Shown: piece after piece, positions 55,256-64,000 of the stretch | Layout of the letters: every line of letters starts with the position of its first letter | How positions within the stretch are numbered: the first letter of the stretch is position 1 | Assembly (NCBI RefSeq): GCF_002944315.1 | Contig: NZ_CP024314.1 | Coordinates: 1,426,001-1,490,000, forward strand | Direction: 5' to 3' | Origin: Rhizobium sp. NXC24 | GTDB taxonomy: Bacteria; Pseudomonadota; Alphaproteobacteria; Rhizobiales; Rhizobiaceae | Length of the DNA: 64,000 nt | Position numbers and translations under genes: made by a program | Notes under the pieces: generated by a model | What the model was told of the DNA's origin: nothing | The model's database searches: none | What the model saw: only the letters and a program-made list of their open reading frames with translations

Positions 55256-57205
55256 ATGGTAAATTGGAAAACATTCGGCATTGTCGCGCGTCTAGCGGTG
55301 GGATTTGGCTTCCTGCTCATTCTGATGATCGGTTTGACGCTCTACTCGATCGGACAGGTCAAAACGATCGACCGCAACCTTGGCGTCATCAACGACATCA
55401 ACAGCGTGAAACAGCGCTTTGCCATCAATTACCGAGGCAGTGTTCACGACCGAGCAATTGCAATCAGGGACGTGACCCTCGTGACATCTGCGGAAGAACG
55501 GCAAGTCGCGATCAAGCTTATCGAGACACTTGCCTCCACCTATGCAGACAATGAAAAGAAGATGGCGGATATGATTGCCTCACCGGCCGGTGCGACGGCT
55601 GAGGAGAAAGCCATCCTCGATGAAATTGCGGCGGTTCAGGCCAAGACCAATCCGCTCGTTGCCGAGATTATAGCCCGTCAGGAAAAAGGCGATGGCGAAG
55701 CGGCCCGCAAGATCCTTCTGGAACAGGCAAGGCCTCAATTCGTCGCCTGGCTGAAGGCGATCAACAAATTCATCGATTATCAGGAAGCCCTGAACAAATC
55801 GACCGGCAACGAAGTTCGAAGCGCCGCCGGAGGGTTTAACTCACTCGCGCTCACGGCACTTGCGATTGCTATTTTGCTCGCAAGCGTGGCGGCAGCCTTT
55901 ACCGCCCGCTCCATCGTCGGACCGCTGGCGAAGCTCCAGACCTCGCTTGTATCGATGGCACAAGGCAATATGGAAGGCGATCGCAAGCTCGAAAAACGCG
56001 GCGATGAGATCGGCATGCTGGCCCGCGCGGTCGCGGCCCTCCGGGACGCAATCTCGGCAAAAGCGGAACGCGACGCGGATGCGGATGCAAAGCGGGCTGG
56101 TGAAGAGCGCAAACGGCTGGAAACGGAAGCGGCGGAACGCGAAGCTCTTGCCGAACAAACCAATACAGCGGTGAACCAGCTCGCGGACGCCCTTCAGGGA
56201 TTGGCGAATGGCGACCTAACACGCCAGATCGCCGGCCCGTTCATTCCTTCACTCGACCAATTGCGGGTCGATTTCAATCAGGCCGTGGAGAAACTGCGAC
56301 TGGCGATGCAGAAGGTCGCCGAGAATGCGAGCGCCATTGCATCGGGCGCACAGGAAATTCGATCTGCCTCCGACGATCTCGCCAAGAGGACTGAACAGCA
56401 GGCGGCCTCTGTCGAAGAAACCGCCGCAGCGCTGGAAGAGATCACCATAACCGTGTCAGGCTCCAGCAACCGCGCGCAGGAAGCAGGTCACCTGGTTCGC
56501 AAGACAAAGGAGAGTGCCGAGCACTCAGGCCGTGTCGTGCGCAGTGCCGTCGAAGCAATGGACAAGATCGAAGCTTCTGCGACCGAAATCGGCAATATCA
56601 TCGGCGTCATCGACGAGATCGCCTTCCAGACCAATCTCCTCGCATTGAATGCAGGGGTTGAAGCCGCACGCGCCGGCGAGGCCGGAAAAGGCTTCGCCGT
56701 CGTCGCCCAAGAAGTGCGTGAGCTAGCGCAGCGCTCCGCCAAGGCCGCAAAAGAGATCAAGGATCTGATCAACACCTCCAATGACCATGTCAGAAACGGC
56801 GTATCCCTGGTCGGCGAAACCGGCAAGGCACTGGAAGAGATCGTCGCTCAGGTCCAACAGGTTGACGGCAACGTGGGGGCTATCGTTGAGGCCTCGAAGG
56901 AGCAGGCAACGGGCCTCAAGGAAATCAACACCTCGGTGAACACGATGGACCAAGGCACGCAGCAGAACGCTGCCATGGTCGAACAGGCCACAGCCGCCGC
57001 TCACAGCCTGGCATCCGAAGCCGAGGCTCTTTTCCAATTGCTGTCGCAGTTCAGAATAAGCGCTCAGCCGATGTTTGACTCCCGCAGGGGCGGAAGCATT
57101 TCTGCTGCCAGTGCAGCATCGAAACCATCGGCGTCGCCCGCGAGGCGACTGACGGCGAAGTTGGCCAATGCGTTTAGCGGAAATGCGGCGGTGGATGGGG
57201 GTTGA
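55256..57205 (+). CDS. Methyl-accepting chemotaxis protein
   Basis: 649 residues. Helix 1 at about 10-32 (VARLAVGFGFLLILMIGLTL), a periplasmic helical sensor (33-190), helix 2 near 195-220, HAMP (RSIVGPLAKLQTSL), a second HAMP-like segment near 310-350 and a signalling domain with the hairpin tip EIAFQTNLLALNAGVEAARA GEAGKGFAVVAQEVRELAQR. The C-terminus extends past the coiled coil with a Ser/Ala/Lys tail but has no obvious CheR-binding pentapeptide. The sensor part fits a four-helix bundle. Ligand unknown. Confidence 0.93.
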   Translation: MVNWKTFGIVARLAVGFGFLLILMIGLTLYSIGQVKTIDRNLGVINDINSVKQRFAINYRGSVHDRAIAIRDVTLVTSAEERQVAIKLIETLASTYADNEKKMADMIASPAGATAEEKAILDEIAAVQAKTNPLVAEIIARQEKGDGEAARKILLEQARPQFVAWLKAINKFIDYQEALNKSTGNEVRSAAGGFNSLALTALAIAILLASVAAAFTARSIVGPLAKLQTSLVSMAQGNMEGDRKLEKRGDEIGMLARAVAALRDAISAKAERDADADAKRAGEERKRLETEAAEREALAEQTNTAVNQLADALQGLANGDLTRQIAGPFIPSLDQLRVDFNQAVEKLRLAMQKVAENASAIASGAQEIRSASDDLAKRTEQQAASVEETAAALEEITITVSGSSNRAQEAGHLVRKTKESAEHSGRVVRSAVEAMDKIEASATEIGNIIGVIDEIAFQTNLLALNAGVEAARAGEAGKGFAVVAQEVRELAQRSAKAAKEIKDLINTSNDHVRNGVSLVGETGKALEEIVAQVQQVDGNVGAIVEASKEQATGLKEINTSVNTMDQGTQQNAAMVEQATAAAHSLASEAEALFQLLSQFRISAQPMFDSRRGGSISAASAASKPSASPARRLTAKLANAFSGNAAVDGG

Positions 57206-57277
57206 AGTCCGAAGGCGTTTTTTCTTAAGGGGTGGCATCGCCATTTTCCACAATACGATCTAGGCCGTTGTGACAAT

Positions 57278-57925
57278 TTAATCATTTGAGCGGAGCATGA
57301 TACTGGCAATCTTGATGAATCCCATGAAGTTGGCGGCGATTTTGTCATAGCGCGTTGCGATTCTCCGCCATTGCTTGAGCTTTGCAGCTCTCGAATCCCC
57401 AGCGGGCCTTGTAGGCGATGCGGTCGTAGGCCCGCTAATATTTTCGATGACGGCGCGATGGAATGACCGGTTGGCCACCTTGGTCGAGAATGTTGCCATG
57501 CAGGCTGTCGGCGCCATAGGCGCGGTCGGCGAGCGCGTGCTTGGCCGGCAGCCCCCTGACAAGGTCGCAGGCAGGAGCCATATCATTCCGCTGGCCGGGT
57601 CCCGGTGAAAGGGCACCGGCAGACCGAGCGCATCGACTACTGCACGGATCCTGCTGCCAAATCCCCCGCGGGAACGGCCGAGAGCCTGGGCTGGCGGACT
57701 CCCCCTTTTGCGGCGCGCCCGCCTGCCGCTTGCGCTTGTGCCCGGATCACGGCGGCGTCGATGGACAGCCACTCCATATCCGGATCGGCAGCGACTGCTT
57801 CGAAAATCTTGTCGAAATGCCTTGTTCGACCCAGCGATAGTAGCGCCGCTTGAGCGTCTGATAGGGGCCGAAGCGGTCTTCCGGCAGATCACGCCAGCGC
57901 ACCCGCCGGGCGAGCAACACCTAGC
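57278..57925 (-). pseudogene. Decayed IS5-family transposase remnant
   Basis: Minus-strand pieces in different frames match an IS5-type transposase: RVRWRDLPEDRFGPYQTLKR RYYRW, then EWLSIDAAVIRAQAQAAGG, LPAKHALADRAYGADSLHGN, YDRIAYKARWGFESCKAQA and KQWRRIATRYDKIAANFMGF. At least three frame changes separate them and the N-terminal ~30 residues are missing. The DD(E) catalytic set cannot be translated from one frame. Confidence 0.75.
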
Positions 57926-58050
57926 TGATTTCGTCACCGCCTACAATTTCGGCCGACGTCTCAAGACCCTCCAGGGTCTAGCGCCCTACGAATACATATG
58001 CAAATGCCGGACAAAAGAACCCGAACGATTCAGGCTCGATCCGATCCATC
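57921..58050 (+). pseudogene. IS481-family transposase C-terminal fragment
   Basis: On the plus strand the frame reads LADFVTAYNFGRRLKTLQGL, then APYEYICKCRTKEPERFRLD PIHQ. That is the usual end of IS481 transposases (NFARRLKTLKGLTPYEYICK class). Everything upstream is lost at the junction with the IS5 remnant, and the last residues run into the lipoprotein gene on the other strand. Confidence 0.75.
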
Positions 58051-58212
58051 AAGGTGCGGAACCTGGCTTCCAATGGGAGATTTCGTGAGCTTCATCCTCG
58101 GCTGGCCGCCATAGGTGATGCTTCCCGGTATTGGCTGCAACGAGGTGGTGCCCGTCTGATCGCATGAAGAGGTGACCAGGCCGACGACTACAAGAAGGAT
58201 GATGCGCCGCAT
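58030..58212 (-). pseudogene. Lipoprotein gene truncated by the IS481 fragment
   Basis: 60 residues from ATG 58212. It begins with a lipoprotein signal (MRRIILLVVVGLVTSSC, lipidated Cys at 17), then DQTGTTSLQPIPGSITYGGQ. After KLTKSPIGS it turns into reverse-strand IS481 sequence and stops. The original C-terminus is therefore probably lost. Family unknown. Confidence 0.6.
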
Positions 58213-58345
58213 GACTGGCTCCTGTTTCTCAAGCCGGGATCCTATGGTAAGTTATAGCAGACCTAGTCGCGCTCTCGATGGAAAACATCAAATCAGCCAT
58301 CGCAGATTTAGCTGCAGAGCGCTTCGAAAACCTGGGGGGTTGGTC

Positions 58346-59494
58346 ATGGGCGATTCTGAGGGAAGAAGCCCCATTGCTTCGTCAGGCTTCACTATCGGCG
58401 GAATCATTAAAACCGAAGTCAGCCAACAGCCACTTCTTGCACTTGTCGTTTTCGTGCCGGTCGCCATCATTCTGGAGCAGGTTACGCCGGAAGCACATAC
58501 GCTGCTGTTTCTCATGTCGATCGTGGCGATCGTGCCATTGGCGGCGCTGTTGAGCCGGGCGACGGAAGCTGTCGCGGCCAAGACTGGCGATGCTGTTGGT
58601 GGCCTGCTCAACGCCACTCTCGGAAATTTGACGGAACTCGTGATCTCGCTTGCGGCGTTGCAATCGGGTCAATATCTGCTGGTCAAAGCTTCACTTGCCG
58701 GTGCGATCGTCACCAATACGCTCTTTATGTTGGGTGGCGCTTTTCTGTTTGGCGGCCTCCGCCATCATGTCCAGGAATTCAACAGGGTCAATGCGCGCTT
58801 TCAGGCCTGCCTTCTCTTCCTCGCTACCATTGCCATTCTGGTCCCCTCGCTGGTGGGTGAAGCGGATCGCGCACCGGACACTTCTACTGTCCAAAACCTA
58901 AGCCTGGGGCTGGCACTCCTCCTCATTGCCGTCTACGCACTAGGCATGTTTTTCTCTCTGAGGACGCACCGCGAGCTTTTCGCGAGCGCCAGCGAGGGCC
59001 ATGAAAGCGAGAAGCTGTGGCCACTTTCGGCAAGCATCATCATTCTGGTTGTCGTTACTCTATTCGTCGCAGTGATCAGTGAAATCTTCGTCGGTTCCAT
59101 CCAGATCGCCGCCACTCATCTCGGCATGACACCTGCGTTCGTAGGCTTTATCGTCGTCGCCCTCGTGGGGGCAGCGGCAGAAATGACGACCGCATTTTCC
59201 GCGGCGCGCGCAAATAGATTGGACCTCAGCGTCAGCATCGCGTTAGGAAGCGCGGCCCAGATTGCTCTCTTCGTCGCTCCGGTCCTGGTGCTCGTCAGCT
59301 ATTTCCTCGGCCCGGCGCCGATGTCTCTTGAATTCTGGAGGGGCGCGGTCACGATGATGCTGGTCGCGACGCTCGCCGCCACTCTACTGTCAAATGGCGG
59401 ACGCGGCGCATGGTACGCAGGTGTCATGGCGCTGGCCGTCTATGCCATTTTCGGACTCACATTATTCCTTCTGCCCCCTGGCGCGCCGTCTTAA
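58346..59494 (+). CDS. Ca2+/H+ antiporter (CAX/ChaA family)
   Basis: 382 residues from ATG 58346 (GGGGGG upstream); the longer frame before it is not conserved. About 11 membrane helices in two repeats with the two cation motifs: LNATLGNLTELVISLAAL and VALVGAAAEMTTAFSAARAN, where the acidic Glu in GNxxE and GAAAE bind the ion. Some CAX members have a His after the second Glu, here replaced by Met. It exports Ca2+ or other divalent cations at the inner membrane. It is independent of its neighbours. Confidence 0.9.
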   Translation: MGDSEGRSPIASSGFTIGGIIKTEVSQQPLLALVVFVPVAIILEQVTPEAHTLLFLMSIVAIVPLAALLSRATEAVAAKTGDAVGGLLNATLGNLTELVISLAALQSGQYLLVKASLAGAIVTNTLFMLGGAFLFGGLRHHVQEFNRVNARFQACLLFLATIAILVPSLVGEADRAPDTSTVQNLSLGLALLLIAVYALGMFFSLRTHRELFASASEGHESEKLWPLSASIIILVVVTLFVAVISEIFVGSIQIAATHLGMTPAFVGFIVVALVGAAAEMTTAFSAARANRLDLSVSIALGSAAQIALFVAPVLVLVSYFLGPAPMSLEFWRGAVTMMLVATLAATLLSNGGRGAWYAGVMALAVYAIFGLTLFLLPPGAPS

Positions 59495-59523
59495 GGAAAA
59501 GGAAATAGTACGGCACAAACGGC

Positions 59524-59958
59524 TCATTGCTGCGACTGGCTATCGGGACGAAAATAAAGCCGTTGAATGACGGCCATCATGAGAGCCGTTGCCCATCCAA
59601 ATATGATCCAGCCGTTGATTGCCTCGAAAGTGGCGATCTGCCGCCATTCCTTTCCGAGAACTATGTCGCCGTACCCCACGGTTGTGAACGTAACAGTGGA
59701 GAAGTAGGCGGCATCTTCAAAATTCGGAAGGGCTGACGACATGTAATAGAACAACGCCCAAATACAAACGTCGAGTATAATTGGAATGATCAAGTAAACA
59801 ATCCATACCACGGTTACGAATGTAGGCTGGCGGAGCAGGAAATTCCGGTGACTTACTTCCATCCGGCGAAAAACGCTCAGTCCGGCCGACATAAACACGG
59901 CTTGAATCGCAACTGTCGCTGCAATTAGCGCGCCAGCGAGAAGAAGTCGAAACAACAT
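59524..59958 (-). CDS. Small K+ channel-like protein
   Basis: 144 residues with four hydrophobic segments. The pore filter TVGYGD (FSTVTFTTVGYGDIVLGK) near residues 92-97 is a canonical K+ selectivity motif, followed by the last helix (INGWIIFGWATALMMAVIQ). It fits the two-pore-helix ion-channel-2 family and would form a tetramer. No regulatory (RCK) domain is attached. Its orientation is convergent with the antiporter gene. Confidence 0.88.
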   Translation of the reverse strand: MLFRLLLAGALIAATVAIQAVFMSAGLSVFRRMEVSHRNFLLRQPTFVTVVWIVYLIIPIILDVCIWALFYYMSSALPNFEDAAYFSTVTFTTVGYGDIVLGKEWRQIATFEAINGWIIFGWATALMMAVIQRLYFRPDSQSQQ

Positions 59959-60092
59959 AAGTGCCTCCTGACATTCTGAACACGCCTCTCAAGTATATCA
60001 GAGTTCGGCGAAGTTGTGCTCGGTGCGTCATTACACTGTATGTCCAGCAGGAATTGTGCCAAGAGGTACGCTGCGCCACAATTTGAGGCTAC

Positions 60093-61121
60093 ATGACGAT
60101 GAAGAAAATCGGCTTCCTATCGTTCGGGCACTGGACGCCCTCGTCCCAATCGCAGACGCGCTCGGCGTCCGATGCGCTTCTGCAGTCTATAGACCTTGCC
60201 GTCGCGGCCGAGGAACTGGGCGCAGATGGAGCGTATTTTCGAGTGCACCATTTCGCCCGCCAGCTTGGCTCGCCGTTCCCGCTGCTGGCGGCCGTTGGCG
60301 CGAAGACCAGCCGCATCGAGATCGGCACGGCGGTCATCGACATGCGTTACGAGAATCCGCTTTATATGGCCGAGGATGCCGGCGCTGCCGACATCATCGC
60401 CGGCGGGCGCCTGCAGCTCGGTATCAGCCGCGGCTCCCCGGAGCAGGTTATCGATGGATGGCGCCATTTCGGCTATGCGCCGGCCGAAGGCGAAAGTGAG
60501 TCTCAGATGGCCCGGCGCCATGCCGAGGTCCTGTTCGATGTGTTGCGCGGCGAAGGCTTCGCGCAGCCCAACCCGCGGCCGATGTTTCCAAACCCGCCGG
60601 GCCTCCTGCGCATCGAACCGCACTCCGAGGGCCTGCGCGACCGGATCTGGTGGGGCGCCAGTTCGAACGCCACTGCTGCCTGGGCGGCAAAGCTGGGGAT
60701 GAACCTACAGAGCTCCACGCTCAAGGATGATGAGAGCGGGCTTCCCTTCCACATCCAGCAAGCAGACCAGATCAGAGTGTTTCGCGAGGCATGGAAGGCG
60801 GCCGGCCATAAGCGCCAGCCGCGGGTGTCGGTCAGCCGCAGCATCTTTGCACTCGTGGACGACCGCGACCGCGCCTACTTCGGATACGGCAATCAGAATG
60901 AGGACAAGATCGGCTTCATCGACGAGAAAACCCGGGCGGTCTTCGGCCGCAGCTATGCCGCGGAGCCGGGTGCACTCATCAAGGAACTGGCCGAGGATGA
61001 GGCCATTGCCGAGGCCGACACGTTGCTTCTAACCGTTCCGAACCAGCTCGGCGTGGACTATAACGCGCATGTCATAGAAGCCATCCTGACTCACGTCGCC
61101 CCTGCCCTCGGCTGGCGCTGA
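60093..61121 (+). CDS. LLM-class flavin-dependent monooxygenase
   Basis: 342 residues. A bacterial luciferase-like TIM barrel: DLAVAAEELGADGAYFRVHH at the second strand, RIEIGTAVIDMRYENPLYMA EDA, then LQLGISRGSPEQVIDGW with the FMN phosphate site. The Trp/Ser-rich IWWGASSNATAAWAAKLGMN further on is typical. It needs a reduced-flavin partner, which is not in the window. Substrate unknown. Confidence 0.9.
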   Translation: MTMKKIGFLSFGHWTPSSQSQTRSASDALLQSIDLAVAAEELGADGAYFRVHHFARQLGSPFPLLAAVGAKTSRIEIGTAVIDMRYENPLYMAEDAGAADIIAGGRLQLGISRGSPEQVIDGWRHFGYAPAEGESESQMARRHAEVLFDVLRGEGFAQPNPRPMFPNPPGLLRIEPHSEGLRDRIWWGASSNATAAWAAKLGMNLQSSTLKDDESGLPFHIQQADQIRVFREAWKAAGHKRQPRVSVSRSIFALVDDRDRAYFGYGNQNEDKIGFIDEKTRAVFGRSYAAEPGALIKELAEDEAIAEADTLLLTVPNQLGVDYNAHVIEAILTHVAPALGWR

Positions 61122-61257
61122 ACCGCGCGGAAAAGGCGCCAATTGATGGTTGGACGGCTTGCCAAGCGTGTCGGCGCGATGTTCGACGGCAGTCAAATGT
61201 TGGAACCATGTCCCTCCTTATTCGTTGCTTAAACATGCAAGCAAGGAGGATAAGCAC

Positions 61258-61548
61258 ATGCGAAATACAATCATTGGCTGCGCAATGGCAGCTCTCGCCA
61301 TGGGTTTCGTTGCCGTCCCTGCATTTGCGGACGACGTCATCATCGGCGGTCCTTCTTATGATGACGGCTACTATCCGCGGCACCATCGTGATCGCGCTGG
61401 CGTGATCATAAGCAATCACGGCATTTCGATCGGCAGGGTCCGGGACCGCGACCGTTATTACGACCGCGACCGCTGCTTCACCAAGACAGTTACCCGCGTG
61501 AATGAAGATGGCGATCGGATAACAAGGACGATTCGTCGTTGCGACTAA
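61258..61548 (+). CDS. Secreted Arg/Asp/Tyr-rich hypothetical protein
   Basis: 96 residues from ATG 61258, with AAGGAGGAT eight bases before it. Signal peptide AMAALAMGFVAVPAFA, then a short mature domain with RVRDRDRYYDRDRCFTKTV and a final Cys (RRCD), so probably one disulfide. Similar small exported proteins are common in Rhizobiales; role unknown. A terminator follows. Confidence 0.65.
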   Translation: MRNTIIGCAMAALAMGFVAVPAFADDVIIGGPSYDDGYYPRHHRDRAGVIISNHGISIGRVRDRDRYYDRDRCFTKTVTRVNEDGDRITRTIRRCD

Positions 61549-61558
61549 CCCACAATTA

Positions 61559-61583
61559 AGGCCCGACATCCCATGCCGGGCCT
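61559..61583. terminator. Terminator hairpin after the secreted-protein gene
   Basis: AGGCCCG (61559-61565) pairs with CGGGCCT (61577-61583) across an 11-base loop, ten bases after the stop; the trailing CATTGATTT is weakly T-rich. Confidence 0.55.
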
Positions 61584-61803
61584 CATTGATTTCGCATAGT
61601 AAATCGCCTCAGGATGAACGCGTCGATGCGGGGGGCTTTCTCCCCAAAGTTTGACTGCGTCGCTTGCGCTGAACTGGCTGTCAGGAAACCGTTCCAGCCT
61701 GCTATTGCCGAAATGGCCCCGCCAAACCCTTTTCATCTCCCTTAACGCAAGGCCTCAGGAAATGATCGACTGAGGGGCTGCTCTTCGCCGAACTCGACCA
61801 CCG

Positions 61804-61834
61804 AGGCAGAGCATGCTTTGCGCATGCTCTGCCT
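61804..61834. repeat. 13-bp perfect hairpin
   Basis: AGGCAGAGCATGC (61804-61816) pairs perfectly with 61822-61834 across TTTGC. It lies 38 bases downstream of the minus-strand gene at 61872. No T-tract follows on either side, so it may be an mRNA-stabilising stem or a REP-like element. Confidence 0.45.
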
Positions 61835-61871
61835 GCCGGTTACATCGGCTCGCGATGAAGTATCATCGCTG

Positions 61872-62213
61872 CTAGTTGAGAGCCGGGCAACCACGTCTGT
61901 TGGCGAAGGCCATGCGGTCGGGACCGCCATCATTCCAGCCACGGACGATGATACGCCGACCGTTCGACTGGATGGAATCAATGCGCCGGAAACCCTCTTC
62001 GCGGGCGGCTCGCATGAGCTCGCGCCGGCCGCAGCCACCGCCGTCCCAATCCCCGCGCGAGCGACCCCAGTCCTGATCTTGGCGATTATCCCAGCGCGGC
62101 GGCGGTCCATTATCGTCGTCGTAATATTGCGCCATGGCTGCGGAAGGCAGCAATTGCACCGTGGCCAGTCCGACCAACGCAATGCAAGAAAATCTTGTGA
62201 AACGTCCAAACAT
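61872..62213 (-). CDS. Secreted Gly/Asp/Arg-rich hypothetical protein
   Basis: 113 residues from ATG 62213 (AGGAGG upstream); an earlier in-frame ATG at 62252 gives a basic extension. The signal peptide is IALVGLATVQLLPSAAMA, then a disordered DDDNGPPPRWDNRQDQDWGR stretch and a compact C-terminal part with two Cys (GGGCGRRELM and RRGCPALN). Role unknown; it faces the gene at 61258. Confidence 0.6.
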   Translation of the reverse strand: MFGRFTRFSCIALVGLATVQLLPSAAMAQYYDDDNGPPPRWDNRQDQDWGRSRGDWDGGGCGRRELMRAAREEGFRRIDSIQSNGRRIIVRGWNDGGPDRMAFANRRGCPALN

Positions 62214-62486
62214 CTTTCGCTTCCTCCTATGTCGGCGATATGGGGGGATCATACAGCTCTAACCTGAATGCCACCCGAACGAGCTATTCATATAGCTACT
62301 TTGAATCAAGGGCCTCCTTGTATCCTTTATCTGCTGCCAAGCCGGGTCCGCAGGACGCGGCGTTCTATACCCTGTTTATTGCTTAAATAGCGCAGGCGTT
62401 TGGGGAGAACAGTCATATGGCGCTCGTCACTGCGATCGGGCATCGTGGCAGGTAGCGCGCCAGCGGATAGGAGCGTCGTAAAACCC

Positions 62487-63047
62487 CTACCTGATGCCAT
62501 CGGCGATCGTACGCGTGAGAACGAAAAAATAATGGCGGCTATCTCCTTCGACGACCATGGCGCCGAGGAGCCGGTTATCGTCAATTCTTCGGAAATGGTC
62601 GGTAATCGGCTGCCTGTCATACACCATTGCCGCGCTGGTCTTGCCCCTGAAGAACATGGGCCTGAGAGAGGCGACCGGCCCGTTTGCCCGCCACATTTTC
62701 TGCAGATACGAGAACCAGCTACGGGCTATCCTGGTCCGCCCGAAGCGATGAAAGCGCAGGACCAATTTCAGAGGGATCATTTCGGGGTCGATGGCCACGA
62801 GCCGGTGAGGTCCCACCGCAAACAACAGAGCATCGGCTCTATGATCAGTGGTGAAGCGCTTGCCGTACCATCCGAGATTTTCCAAGACGCCATCCAGCGG
62901 GTGGCCGCACGCCACGCCATGACCTCGCCAAAGACCGGCAAGTTCGGTGACCGACGTCACGCTGAGACTGTCGAAATAGTCAAAGGCTTCGGCCTGCGAT
63001 CGAAAACTGCTTGGAATTTGCCTGGCGGTGTTTTCCACGTCGCTCAA
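62487..63047 (-). CDS. GXWXG / DUF4334 domain protein
   Basis: 186 residues from ATG 63047. The GXWXG motif is in ELAGLWRGHGVACGHPLDG, followed by LGWYGKRF and, in the C-terminal half, the DUF4334-like RGKTSAAMVYDRQPITDHFR then DNRLLGAMVV. Proteins of this pair of domains occur widely in actinobacteria and alphaproteobacteria; a lipocalin-like small-molecule-binding fold is likely. Biochemical role unknown. Confidence 0.8.
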   Translation of the reverse strand: MSDVENTARQIPSSFRSQAEAFDYFDSLSVTSVTELAGLWRGHGVACGHPLDGVLENLGWYGKRFTTDHRADALLFAVGPHRLVAIDPEMIPLKLVLRFHRFGRTRIARSWFSYLQKMWRANGPVASLRPMFFRGKTSAAMVYDRQPITDHFRRIDDNRLLGAMVVEGDSRHYFFVLTRTIADGIR

Positions 63048-63133
63048 CTCGGAAACGTCATGCTCGAATCACGTTCCGCATCATCCTATGCAAAGACGGC
63101 CGAATGCTGTTCCTTGCATAGGTCTTAGGGCTG

Positions 63134-64000
63134 CTACCCTAAGGCCTGGCTGGCCAAACCGTAAACGCGCGGCCCTTCGCTGCCGTCCTCCGGGAGCCAG
63201 GCGCGCCTCAGCGACATGCTTGTCACCGTGTCGTAAACCGGCAGCCCCGATTGCGCGAGGAATTGCGGAAAGGCACCGGTCTGCTGGCGGGTATCGATTC
63301 GCAGGAAACTGCCCGCATGGTCAGCGACATGCGGTCTGATAACAGCGATTGCCTCTTCGTCGCTTGCTGCGACGACCGGACCGATGACATGACCGCGCCC
63401 GAAGCGGCGGCAAAGTGAGAAGGCGGCGATGCGGCCGTCTCGTATAAGCGCCAGACCCTTCGAGACATTCAGGAGGCGCGCAAGCACAGGCATGCGATCC
63501 GCACCAAAAGCGGCCAGATCCAGCGCCGCGATCTCTGCAAGATCGGCCTGATCGAGCGCCCGCAGCCGGGTGTGTGGCGGCAGCGGCACGACGGGTGGAG
63601 AGACTGCTTCGCCATTGCATTGATAGTCGAGCTTTTCCGCACGGAAGCCGAGTGATTGATAAAGCCGCTTGGCCGCGCGGGTGGCGTTGAGGCCGAGCGC
63701 GCGGGAGCCGGTTTGCGCAAGGACATGCTCCATCATCCAGCGGCCGGTTCCCAGCATCTGCAATCTCGGAGAGGTGATAACCATGCCGATGGTCGTGAAG
63801 TCGGGAGCAAAATCGAACCACATGGCGGAGCCGAGCACCCGGCCTATCGCGTCGCGTGCCACGACGCCGCGACCCATCTCGCGAACGATCTGCCAGTCCT
63901 CGGCGCGATGCGGCCAGCCGACCGACAGCGAAAGCGCATGCAGGGCATCGAGATCGGCATTCTCCATCTCGCTGAGGGTCAGTTCGAAGGAATCCAGTTG
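63134..64000 (-). CDS. GNAT acetyltransferase with YitH/HslE-type C-terminus (partial)
   Basis: The frame is open to the window edge, so the true start lies outside; the first internal ATG is at 63967. The N-terminal GNAT fold has IGMVITSPRLQMLGTGRWMM and ATRAAKRLYQSLGF, the usual CoA-binding and C-terminal elements. The second half (about 130 residues, LRALDQADLAEIAALDLAAF and GSFLRIDTRQQTGAFPQFL) matches the extra domain of YitH-like acetyltransferases. Substrate unknown. Confidence 0.85.
   Translation of the reverse strand, partial: QLDSFELTLSEMENADLDALHALSLSVGWPHRAEDWQIVREMGRGVVARDAIGRVLGSAMWFDFAPDFTTIGMVITSPRLQMLGTGRWMMEHVLAQTGSRALGLNATRAAKRLYQSLGFRAEKLDYQCNGEAVSPPVVPLPPHTRLRALDQADLAEIAALDLAAFGADRMPVLARLLNVSKGLALIRDGRIAAFSLCRRFGRGHVIGPVVAASDEEAIAVIRPHVADHAGSFLRIDTRQQTGAFPQFLAQSGLPVYDTVTSMSLRRAWLPEDGSEGPRVYGLASQALG

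Noticed and set aside
62400..63128. 242-residue plus-strand frame opposite the GXWXG gene
   Set aside because: The minus-strand protein has a recognisable domain; the plus frame does not.

Overview
The window looks like part of a large conjugative plasmid (or integrated plasmid region) of an alphaproteobacterium of the Rhizobium/Agrobacterium/Sinorhizobium group. The reasons are a VirB/VirD4 transfer operon, a VirC1/VirC2-like pair, a block of small plasmid-type DUF genes (DUF1173, DUF736, DUF2493, DUF932, Toprim, ParB-like), GC-rich coding DNA and rhizobial-type accessory genes. Species and replicon are inferences: no repABC, rRNA or tRNA gene was seen.

Region 1 (1-11273, + strand) is one tightly overlapping mating-pair-formation operon: the end of virB3, virB4, a lytic transglycosylase, virB5, a small lipoprotein, virB6, virB8, virB9, virB10, virB11 and virD4. 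Region 2 (11465-17461) holds an antitoxin with a broken PIN toxin, a small membrane protein plus a 45-residue one, a MOB-P-like relaxase with MobC, a candidate oriT whose core matches the IncP/T-border nick sequence (TATCCTG/C at 16018-16025), and the VirC1/VirC2-like pair. Together these would nick, load, couple (VirD4) and export plasmid DNA.

Region 3 (17500-29000) is the plasmid accessory backbone: DUF1173, a broken WGR gene, an HU protein, DUF736, a HEPN-like two-gene module, DUF2493, Toprim, DUF932 and a decayed ParB-like gene. At least three, possibly four, reading frames in regions 2-3 are interrupted by small indels, so transfer genes are intact while several maintenance genes look eroded (or the assembly carries indel errors).

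Region 4 (29191-34587, - strand) is a compact four-gene signalling operon: a periplasmic DUF3365 protein with a c-type haem motif, a large hybrid histidine kinase, a stand-alone receiver and a DHp-receiver-adenylate/guanylate cyclase protein. It looks like a redox- or gas-sensing relay ending in cyclic nucleotide, and is the best candidate for an undescribed system here.

Region 5 (35014-46268) carries metabolic and stress cargo: a divergent sugar ABC importer (binding protein and NAD-dependent epimerase on -, ATPase and permease on +), a glycosyltransferase, oxyR divergent from katG, and an Xre/RES toxin-antitoxin pair behind an inverted-repeat operator. Region 6 (46564-54785) has small secreted or membrane proteins, an acetyltransferase, an NlpC/P60-like protein and a complete cecR-ybhGFSR-type drug-efflux operon with a 16-bp palindrome before the regulator. 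Region 7 (55256-64000) has a chemoreceptor, nested IS5/IS481 remnants that truncate a lipoprotein gene, a Ca2+/H+ antiporter, a K+ channel-like protein, a luciferase-like monooxygenase, small secreted proteins, a GXWXG/DUF4334 protein and a GNAT acetyltransferase running off the right edge.
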